Assembly: GCA_021160625.1 (NCBI GenBank)
Contig: JAGHCE010000123.1
Location: forward strand, 1-11,552
Reading direction: 5' to 3'
DNA: 11,552 nucleotides
Source of the DNA: Planctomycetota bacterium
Lineage (GTDB): Bacteria > Planctomycetota > DG-23 > SLPQ01
The translations under genes were made by a program, and so were the position numbers. Below are positions 6,485 to 11,552 of the stretch, one piece after another. The notes beneath the pieces are model-generated. The model had not been told where the DNA came from. It saw only the letters and a list, made by a program, of their open reading frames with translations, and made no database searches. Numbering within the stretch: position 1 is the first letter of the stretch; the number at the start of each line of letters is the position of its first letter.

Positions 6485-7210
6485 ATGCCTGCCTACAAGA
6501 GGGTTCTCCTCAAGATAAGCGGTGAAGGCTTCACGAGGGCCGGCCGCTCGGGCATTGACCCGGAGCAGGTTGCTTACATCGCCGAGGAAGCCGTCAGCGT
6601 CCACAACCTGGGCGTGGAGCTGGCGATGGTGGTCGGCGGCGGCAACATCATCCGCGGCGCCTATTTCTCCGAGCACGGCATCTCCCGCACCACCGGCGAC
6701 AATATGGGGATGCTTGCGACCGTTGTCAACGCCCTGGCGCTGCAGGACGCGATAGAGCACCTCGGCGTCGAGACCAGGCTGCTGACGGCGATAAATATGC
6801 AGGAGATCGCCGAGCCCTTCATTCGCCGCCGTGCCCTGCGCCACCTCGAAAAGAAACGCATCGTGATACTGGCCGCCGGTACGGGCAATCCCTTCTTTAC
6901 CACCGACACGGCTGCAGCGCTTCGAGCAATGGAGATCGACGCCGACGTCATCCTCAAGGCCACCAAGGTTGACGGCATCTACAACGCCGACCCCGTCAAG
7001 GACCCCAAGGCGACGAAGTTCGATACCTTGACCTACCTTGACGTCCTGAACGGCCGCCTCAAGGTGATGGATTCAACGGCCATATCGCTGTGTATGGACA
7101 ACGGGATGCCCATAGTCGTCTTCAACCTCAAGAAGAAGGGCAACGTGGCGCGGGTGATTCTGGGAGAGAAGATCGGAACACTGGTCGAGGAGCCGAAAGA
7201 TGCCGGTTAA
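6485..7210 (+). CDS. pyrH: UMP kinase
   Basis: A 241-residue amino-acid-kinase-fold enzyme that phosphorylates UMP to UDP with ATP in pyrimidine nucleotide synthesis. In bacteria it is a hexamer, usually activated by GTP and inhibited by UTP. Signatures: YKRVLLKISGE (4-14), GGGNIIRG (51-58), TTGDNMGMLATVVNALAL (69-86), GTGNPFFTTDTAA (132-144) and KATKVDGIYNADP (158-170). ATG 6485 is chosen because YKRVLLK normally begins within a few residues of the start, and a GGAG at 6475-6478 lies 6 nt before it. In-frame GTG 6473 and TTG 6458 also have fair ribosome sites (AGGAG 6463-6467 and GAAGAGG 6443-6449) and would add 4 or 9 residues. The 3' end overlaps frr by 11 nt, so translation is probably coupled. 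Confidence 0.96.
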   Translation: MPAYKRVLLKISGEGFTRAGRSGIDPEQVAYIAEEAVSVHNLGVELAMVVGGGNIIRGAYFSEHGISRTTGDNMGMLATVVNALALQDAIEHLGVETRLLTAINMQEIAEPFIRRRALRHLEKKRIVILAAGTGNPFFTTDTAAALRAMEIDADVILKATKVDGIYNADPVKDPKATKFDTLTYLDVLNGRLKVMDSTAISLCMDNGMPIVVFNLKKKGNVARVILGEKIGTLVEEPKDAG

Positions 7211-7760
7211 ACGAATCCTTCAGGACACGGAAAGCAGGATGGAAAAGACCGTTGAGGCCCTTTCCAGGGAACTGCGCACGATACGCACGGGGCGCGCCTC
7301 CGCGGGCCTCGTGGAGCACGTGAAGGTCGAATATTACGGCACCGAGACGCCGCTGCGCGACATTGCGCAGATCGGCGCGCCCGATCCGAGGCTTATCGTC
7401 GTAAAGCCCTACGACCCTTCGTCGGTCAAGGACATCATAAAGGCCTTGCAGTCGTCGGATCTTGGGCTTTCGCCTTCCGCCGACGGCGCCGTTGTCAGGC
7501 TTTCGGTCCCGCCGCTTTCAACCGAGCGCAGGGAGCAGCTCTGCAGCCATACCAGGAAACTCGCCGAGGAAACCAAGATCGCCATTCGCAACGTCCGCCG
7601 CGACGGCAACAAGCTCGCCGAAAGCGAGAAGAAGGCCTCAGACCTTACCGAGGACGACCTCTACCAGATTAAGGAGGAGACGACGGCTCTCGCCCATAAG
7701 TACGAGAAATCCGTCGACGAGCACGTCACAAAAAAGGTCGAGGAAATAATGACTGTGTAA
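7200..7760 (+). CDS. frr: Ribosome recycling factor
   Basis: RRF works with EF-G after termination to split the post-termination ribosome. The product has 186 residues, the standard length. It shows the N-terminal helix (RMEKTVEALSRELRTIRTGRASAGLVE), the small beta domain (VEYYGTETPLRDIAQI, PDPRLIVVKPYDPSSVKDIIKAL, LGLSPSADGAVVRLSVPPLSTERR), and the C-terminal helices with KIAIRNVRRDGN, a conserved ribosome-contacting basic stretch. ATG 7200 lies inside the 3' end of pyrH with GAGGAG (7187-7192) 7 nt upstream. It is the last gene of the classical operon. The following 95 nt contain an imperfect GC-rich hairpin but no convincing terminator. Confidence 0.97.
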   Translation: MPVKRILQDTESRMEKTVEALSRELRTIRTGRASAGLVEHVKVEYYGTETPLRDIAQIGAPDPRLIVVKPYDPSSVKDIIKALQSSDLGLSPSADGAVVRLSVPPLSTERREQLCSHTRKLAEETKIAIRNVRRDGNKLAESEKKASDLTEDDLYQIKEETTALAHKYEKSVDEHVTKKVEEIMTV

Positions 7761-7855
7761 ACCTCCCTGTATGCCAGCCATCGGCTGTGCCGGAGGGAAT
7801 CTCGCTGCCGGAAAAACATTTCACTTCCTGCCCCCCCCAATGGAGGATAGACTGA

Positions 7856-8902
7856 ATGAACCAACTCCAGTTCAAACACTCAATTGTCGACGCTGCCCCT
7901 CCCGGCATCCGCAACGACATCTGCGTTGTCGGGGACCTCACCGGCAACGGCCTTGACGATTTTGTAATAGGCGGCTACGAGGGCGCCGGCAACGTCGTGT
8001 GGTACCGCGCGCCCCACTGGCAGCGTTTCCAGATAGGCGAGGGCAACCTCGAGGCCGGCGGCCTGCTCGTCGACATCACCGGCGACGGCACGCTCGACCT
8101 CGTTGCGGGCCAGCCGCTTCGCGGAAACGAGCTCTACTGGTGGGAGCACCCCGCCGACCCCGCAAAGCCCTGGACCAGGCGCACAATCCTCGACCGGTTC
8201 GCCAAGTACCACGACCAGGCCGCCGGAGACGTGGACTCCGACGGCAAAGACGAAATCGTCTTTCTCTCTCAGCAGGCGGAGGTCCTGGGCTACTGTGACA
8301 TCCCCGCCGACCCCCGCGCGGAGCCCTGGCCCGAGGACTGCGTGCATATCATCTTTGAGGGTGAAAACATCGAGGGCCTCGCCGTGGCCGACGTCGACTC
8401 CGACGGGGAAAACGAGATTGTCGCCGGCGGCAACGTCTTTCACGCCGACGGCGGCAAGTGGCGGCGCGAGGCGTTCAGCGATTTCGAAAAGCCGGTTGCA
8501 GCCGTCGGCGACCTCACCGGAAACGGCCTGCCCGACATTGTCCTCTCCGAGGGAGAAAACGACCGCGGCCGCCTTGCCTGGTTCGAGGCCCCCCACTGGA
8601 AGATGCACCTTCTTGCCGACGACCTCTGGCACCCGCACAGCTTAGCGCTGGCCGATTTCGACGGAAACGGGCGCCTCGACATAATGGTCGCCGAGATGGG
8701 CCTCTCGAAAAAGGCGGATTTCCGCCTGATCATATGCCGCAACACGGGCAGTGGTTTCGAAACGGAAGTCGTCGATAATACCCACCCGACGCATCACGCA
8801 AGGGTAATCCGCCTGGCAAACGTGCCGTTGCCTTCGGTCGTCGGCAAGTCGTTTAATCCCACCAACCAGGTGGACCTCTGGACGAACGTGACGACCGCGT
8901 AG
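7856..8902 (+). CDS. VCBS/FG-GAP-repeat beta-propeller protein without a signal peptide
   Basis: A 348-residue protein made of repeats with Asp-rich, calcium-loop-like motifs. They begin at D27 (DLTGNGLDDFVIGG), D73 (DITGDGTLDLVAG), D125 (DVDSDGKDEIVF), D179 (DVDSDGENEIVAGG), D219 (DLTGNGLPDIVL) and D267 (DFDGNGRLDIMVAE). A seventh unit at about 317-342 (LANVPLPSVVGKSFNP, then QVDLWTN) keeps the closing GKxFNP/VDLW pattern of this family but has lost the Asp/Gly loop. Such repeats form seven-bladed propellers, often on secreted proteins that bind ligands or sugars. No signal peptide or membrane helix is present at the chosen start. ATG 7856 has GGAGG (7842-7846) 9 nt upstream, with a C8 run just before it. 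It follows frr by 95 nt and could be read through from that operon. Its function and ligand are unknown. Confidence 0.8.
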   Translation: MNQLQFKHSIVDAAPPGIRNDICVVGDLTGNGLDDFVIGGYEGAGNVVWYRAPHWQRFQIGEGNLEAGGLLVDITGDGTLDLVAGQPLRGNELYWWEHPADPAKPWTRRTILDRFAKYHDQAAGDVDSDGKDEIVFLSQQAEVLGYCDIPADPRAEPWPEDCVHIIFEGENIEGLAVADVDSDGENEIVAGGNVFHADGGKWRREAFSDFEKPVAAVGDLTGNGLPDIVLSEGENDRGRLAWFEAPHWKMHLLADDLWHPHSLALADFDGNGRLDIMVAEMGLSKKADFRLIICRNTGSGFETEVVDNTHPTHHARVIRLANVPLPSVVGKSFNPTNQVDLWTNVTTA

Positions 8903-8977
8903 AGATTCCGGATCAAGCCGGAAACCGGTGCAACCGTGTTGTCCGACCGGCCGGGCCGGCGCACGTGGTGAGACAGG

Positions 8978-10201
8978 TTATTTTTCCGGCGGTGCCTTCG
9001 GCTCCTGGGCGAGGAGTTCGTCGACGACGGGCTTTAGTGCCCGGGAACGGCCCTTTGCCCATCCGACTGCAACCTCCCGGATAACCCCTTCCTTGTCCAC
9101 GATGTACATAGTGGGGATGGATTCGATCACATAGTCGTTCGCAACCCGGGAGGCCGCGCCTATCAGGGCGGGTATTTCGAGGCGTTCTTGCTCGGCAAAG
9201 TGCTCTATGGCCTCGGCGGTGTCGGCTATACTGACGGGGAGATACTCAAACGGCTTGTCCTTGTACTGCGCGGCCAGTCCGATAAGTTCGGGCAGGGCCT
9301 CCCTGCAAGGCGGGCAACTGATGGCCCAGAAATCCAGGAGCACCACCTTGCCCCTGAGGTCCGAGAGGCGCACCTGTTTACCCTTGAGGTCGGGCAGGTT
9401 GAAATCGGGCGCAGGCTTGTCCTTGAGCCCATAGCATTTCAGTTTGCGCTCGGCCTCTGCCTGCGGGTCGTATTTCTTTGCGCCTTCCGGCAGCGCAAAC
9501 GACAGCACGTCGATTGTCTTGCCGTCGGCGTCTTTGGGGAACTCGTCGATGAGGACCTTGCCGACCTTTGTGGACGTATTGATTTTGATGATTCTTTGCG
9601 GGGTTTCCTGCGAGGCCTCGGCGGTGACCGCGAGAATGACGTGCTTGTCTTTGTCGAAGTATACATCAGTAAAGCCGGGGTTCTGTGTGAGCCTGACGCA
9701 GTAGACCTCCCGGCCATCGAGCTTTGCTGTCCCGAGTTCCCCGACATTATCGACAACTTTTGTTATAAGGGAATACGGATCGTCGGAGAGAGCCGCCGCC
9801 GCAATGAAAGCGGCCGTTCTCTTCAGGACGTCCACCACCCTCGACCGGGTTTCAAGATCGACATACACATTCTGTTTCGGAATGTATACAATCACCCTTT
9901 TACCGTCGGCGTAGAGCGTTATATCTTCATCGCCGGTTATGGATACCTTCAGATTTGAAGGCCGCTTGAAGGCGACCTTCATCTGCAGTTTCTTCTGGAA
10001 GGACTCGGTGCCCGACGCAAACTTTGTTTCCACGGTGGATTCATCGTAGTAGCTTTTCATCGACTTGTAAGTCTCGGCGCATTTTCTCAGGATGTCTTCG
10101 GATGTGGGCTGCTTCGCATTCTCTTCGTCGGCCGCTGCCCGCGAAGAGACACCCACGGCAAAGACCGCCGCCGCCAGGACCATAAGCATCTTTCGCCTCA
10201 T
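8978..10201 (-). CDS. Secreted LolA-like / TlpA-like thioredoxin fusion protein
   Basis: A 407-residue exported protein. Residues 1-24 form a signal peptide (basic MRRK, hydrophobic core, AAA before DEEN). Residues about 30-245 look like a LolA/DUF2092-type beta half-barrel: DILRKCAETYKSMKSYYDES at the start, later LYADGKRVIVYIP and TDVYFDKDKHVILAV. Residues about 262-400 form a TlpA/AhpC-type thioredoxin fold with APDFNLPDLKGK, GKVVLLDFWAISCPPCR and a cis-Pro loop ESIPTMYIVDKEG. The active site is CPPC (296-299), preceded by Ser rather than the usual Trp. Such domains carry out thiol-disulfide exchange outside the cytoplasm. The N-terminal half may bind a lipid or hydrophobic partner, which is inference. 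The start ATG 10201 is set by GAGGAG 6 nt upstream and by the signal peptide; an in-frame start at 10339 would place 46 unrelated residues before it. The specific partner is unknown. Confidence 0.82.
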   Translation of the reverse strand: MRRKMLMVLAAAVFAVGVSSRAAADEENAKQPTSEDILRKCAETYKSMKSYYDESTVETKFASGTESFQKKLQMKVAFKRPSNLKVSITGDEDITLYADGKRVIVYIPKQNVYVDLETRSRVVDVLKRTAAFIAAAALSDDPYSLITKVVDNVGELGTAKLDGREVYCVRLTQNPGFTDVYFDKDKHVILAVTAEASQETPQRIIKINTSTKVGKVLIDEFPKDADGKTIDVLSFALPEGAKKYDPQAEAERKLKCYGLKDKPAPDFNLPDLKGKQVRLSDLRGKVVLLDFWAISCPPCREALPELIGLAAQYKDKPFEYLPVSIADTAEAIEHFAEQERLEIPALIGAASRVANDYVIESIPTMYIVDKEGVIREVAVGWAKGRSRALKPVVDELLAQEPKAPPEK

Positions 10202-10207
10202 TGCCTT

Positions 10208-10213
10208 CTCCTC
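10208..10213 (-). promoter_or_regulatory. Ribosome binding site deciding the thioredoxin-fusion start
   Basis: CTCCTC on the plus strand reads GAGGAG on the minus strand, 6 nt before ATG 10201. It agrees with the signal peptide starting at that codon. Confidence 0.6.
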
Positions 10214-10260
10214 AAAGGGATACCGGTTGACCCGCCTCCTCCCCGTCAATTCCGGGACGG

Positions 10261-10289
10261 ATTTTATCACCGAACGCTGCGGACCACAA
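10261..10289 (-). promoter_or_regulatory. Candidate promoter for the thioredoxin-fusion gene
   Basis: On the minus strand TTGTGG (10289-10284) lies 17 nt before TAAAAT (10266-10261). The -10 matches 5/6 and the -35 only 3/6. It lies between the aldolase terminator and the start codon, where a promoter is needed. The leader would be about 50 nt. Confidence 0.4.
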
Positions 10290-10350
10290 GTCTTGCCTGC
10301 AGCGGCCCGAAGGCTGCCCGAAAAATCCGGTGGAGCCACACTTGTGCACT

Positions 10351-10379
10351 AAAAAGGGGCTCCCGTGCAGGAGCCCCTT
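10351..10379 (-). terminator. Rho-independent terminator of the aldolase gene
   Basis: A perfect 10-bp stem (AAGGGGCTCC at 10354-10363 with GGAGCCCCTT at 10370-10379) encloses a 6-nt loop. In the minus direction it runs into a T5 tract (A run 10351-10355 on the plus strand). It lies 28 nt past the aldolase stop and insulates the next minus-strand gene. Confidence 0.9.
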
Positions 10380-10406
10380 AAAGATACGAGGTAGCCAACG
10401 ACGGTC

Positions 10407-11363
10407 TTATGCCTTGGCAAGCTCCGCACGGACGAGGTCGGCCTTGCCGGCGACGCCCAGGATGTCGAGCTTGTGCAGGACCATCGCCTTTATCGCATCG
10501 CGGCCGGGGCCGAGGTACTTTCTCGGATCGAAGTCGCCGGGGTGCTCAACGAAGTGCTTGCGGATGCTGGCCGTCATCGCGAGGCGCAGGTCGGTGTCGA
10601 TATTGACCTTGCAGACGCCCACTTTCGCGGCCTTCGAGATCATCTCTTCCGGCACGCCCTGTGCGCCGGGAAGGTCGCCGCCGTACTTGTTACAGATGTC
10701 CACGAACTCCTTCAGGACGGTCGAGGCGCCGTGAAGGACGATCGGGAAACCGGGCAGTTTCCCCTGGATGACCGCTAAGCGTTCAAAGTCGAGCTCCGGC
10801 TCGCCCTTGAACTTATAGGCGCCGTGGGAGGTGCCGATGGCGATGGCCAGCGAATCACAGCCGGTTTCCTCGACGAACTGGACGGCCTCGTCCGGGTCGG
10901 TGTAGGTGGCGTCTTTCTTGGCGACCTTGACTGCGTCCTCCACGCCGGCGAGCTTGCCCAGCTCGCCCTCGACGGGGATGGAGTGCTCATGGGCGTAGTT
11001 GACGACTTCCTTCGTCAGCCGGATGTTCTCCTCCAACGGGTACTTCGAGCCGTCGATCATTATCGACGTGAACCCGGTATCGATGCAGTCCTTGCATATC
11101 TCGAAATCGCCGCCGTGGTCCAGGTGCAGCGCAATAGGCAGGTCGGCGGTCTCAAGCGCCGCCTCGACGAGCTTGCGCAGGTACTCCTGGCGGGCGTACT
11201 TGCGCGCTCCGGCGGAGACCTGTAGGATCAGCGGCGCGTCGGCCTCGGCGGCCGCGTCCACGATCCCCTGGACGATTTCCATGTTGTTAACGTTGAAAGC
11301 GCCGATGGCGAACCCGCCGCCGTACGCCACATTGAACATCTCCTTGGTTCCTACAAGCGGCAT
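10407..11363 (-). CDS. fba: Class II fructose-bisphosphate aldolase
   Basis: A 318-residue zinc-dependent aldolase that interconverts fructose 1,6-bisphosphate with dihydroxyacetone phosphate and glyceraldehyde 3-phosphate in glycolysis and gluconeogenesis. Visible family marks: GAFNVNNMEIVQGIVDAA (21-38), ALHLDHG (78-84) with catalytic Asp82 and zinc ligand His83, IDGSKYPLEENI (103-114), EGELG (132-136), AIGTSHGAYKFKG (175-187) with His180, VLHGAS (209-214) with zinc ligand His211, and KVNIDTDLR (252-260). The start ATG 11363 has AAAGGAG 5 nt upstream; an in-frame ATG at 11435 would add 24 residues translated through a hairpin repeat and is rejected. The gene is monocistronic in this window, closed by a strong terminator. 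A hairpin-repeat element begins only 33 nt upstream of the start, and no clear promoter was found between them. Confidence 0.96.
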   Translation of the reverse strand: MPLVGTKEMFNVAYGGGFAIGAFNVNNMEIVQGIVDAAAEADAPLILQVSAGARKYARQEYLRKLVEAALETADLPIALHLDHGGDFEICKDCIDTGFTSIMIDGSKYPLEENIRLTKEVVNYAHEHSIPVEGELGKLAGVEDAVKVAKKDATYTDPDEAVQFVEETGCDSLAIAIGTSHGAYKFKGEPELDFERLAVIQGKLPGFPIVLHGASTVLKEFVDICNKYGGDLPGAQGVPEEMISKAAKVGVCKVNIDTDLRLAMTASIRKHFVEHPGDFDPRKYLGPGRDAIKAMVLHKLDILGVAGKADLVRAELAKA

Positions 11364-11368
11364 ATCAA

Positions 11369-11374
11369 CTCCTT
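11369..11374 (-). promoter_or_regulatory. Ribosome binding site deciding the aldolase start
   Basis: CTCCTT on the plus strand reads AAGGAG on the minus strand, 5 nt before ATG 11363. No comparable site precedes the upstream in-frame ATG. Confidence 0.6.
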
Positions 11375-11397
11375 TCGCATAAAGAGACAGCCAAAAT

Positions 11398-11422
11398 AAA
11401 AATGGGGACAGATACCATTTTT
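11398..11422 (+). repeat. Hairpin repeat, copy 1
   Basis: Arms AAAAATGG (11398-11405) and CCATTTTT (11415-11422) are perfectly complementary around a 9-nt loop containing GGACAGATA. The copy is the exact reverse complement of the one at 11500-11524. It lies in the leader or promoter region of the aldolase. Confidence 0.9.
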
Positions 11423-11499
11423 CTGCAATGTTCACACCCTCCGCGCCGGCAGCATGGCAAACCGTGCATACTCGTTGTTCCCGCCGCTCCCCCTTCAGG

Positions 11500-11524
11500 A
11501 AAAATGGTATCTGTCCCCATTTTT
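11500..11524 (-). repeat. Hairpin repeat, copy 2 (inverted)
   Basis: Same 25-bp sequence in the opposite orientation, with arms AAAAATGG (11500-11507) and CCATTTTT (11517-11524) around a 9-nt loop. Pairing of copy 1 with copy 2 would give a long stem across the 77-nt spacer. Confidence 0.9.
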
Positions 11525-11552
11525 ACCTGTTTTCATCCGGGCAACGCTGTTC

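Larger units (their letters stand above)
11397..11525. mobile_element. MITE/REP-pair-like element with inverted terminal hairpins
   Basis: About 129 bp bounded by two perfect inverted copies of a 25-bp sequence (27 bp if one matching flanking base on each side is counted), separated by 75-77 bp of GC-rich unique sequence. No ORF is inside. The general form, a GGGGACAG/CTGTCCCC core within A/T-rich ends, resembles repeats I associate with REP-associated (Y1/IS200-like) transposase elements. No transposase is present in the window, so it would be non-autonomous. The mobile nature is inferred. Confidence 0.5.

Noticed and set aside
7762..7796. Imperfect hairpin after frr (CCTCC...AGCC-ATC-GGCT...GGAGG) as the operon terminator
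   Set aside because: A large uneven internal loop and no T tract; read-through into the VCBS gene remains possible.
8906..8923. TTCCGG/CCGGAA hairpin between the convergent VCBS and thioredoxin-fusion genes as a terminator
   Set aside because: A 6-bp stem with 6-nt loop but no T run follows on the plus strand; not convincing alone.
10202..10339. 46-residue extension of the thioredoxin-fusion protein
   Set aside because: It would bury the clear signal peptide inside the protein, and the ATG at 10201 has its own GAGGAG.
11364..11435. N-terminal extension of the aldolase from ATG 11435
   Set aside because: It is translated through the hairpin repeat, has no good ribosome site, and adds residues before the normal family N-terminus; ATG 11363 has AAGGAG.

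Overview
The window looks like a piece of a high-GC, Gram-negative (two-membrane) bacterial chromosome. It most likely comes from the Planctomycetota or a close relative. The reasons are the sequence style of ribosomal protein S2 (PLIDLDNLI, then GVHFGH, then SRWNPKMKPFIFGKRN), a DUF6677-like small membrane protein, a VCBS/FG-GAP protein ending in a GKxF-NP...VDLW motif, and a LolA-like/TlpA fusion. Outer-membrane biology is implied by LpxB and an MlaD/MCE protein. The taxon is inferred from these protein features only. The window holds no rRNA, tRNA, CRISPR array, phage gene or transposase that I can see.

Layout. Positions 3-2330 (+) form a tight membrane-protein cluster: the 3' part of a large GT-C (GT39-like) glycosyltransferase, a DUF6677-like protein starting 1 nt after it, and a 58-residue two-helix protein that overlaps the DUF6677 stop by ATGA. 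A good promoter at 2344-2372 then drives an MlaD-type MCE protein (2410-3438, +), which converges with lpxB (3485-4651, -). A 216-nt divergent region separates lpxB from the classical translation operon rpsB-tsf-pyrH-frr (4868-7760, +). Both lpxB and rpsB are called here with TTG starts backed by strong Shine-Dalgarno sequences. A VCBS-repeat protein follows on the same strand (7856-8902). It converges with a secreted LolA-like/thioredoxin protein (8978-10201, -). Behind that lies class II fructose-bisphosphate aldolase (10407-11363, -), insulated by a textbook intrinsic terminator. The right end holds a pair of 25-27 bp hairpin repeats in inverted orientation, resembling a REP/BIME-type or MITE-like element, directly upstream of the aldolase.

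How the genes fit together. The core is housekeeping: rpsB, tsf and frr serve translation, pyrH makes UDP for nucleotide supply, and fba serves glycolysis/gluconeogenesis. Around it are envelope functions: lipid A assembly, lipid transport, glycosyl transfer and extracytoplasmic thiol chemistry. I do not see a multi-gene undescribed system. The points most worth a second look are the apparent tandem duplication inside the glycosyltransferase, the hairpin-repeat element in the aldolase leader, the degenerate last repeat of the VCBS protein, the lone MCE gene, the 36-bp repeat in the S2 tail, and the unnamed 58-residue ORF.
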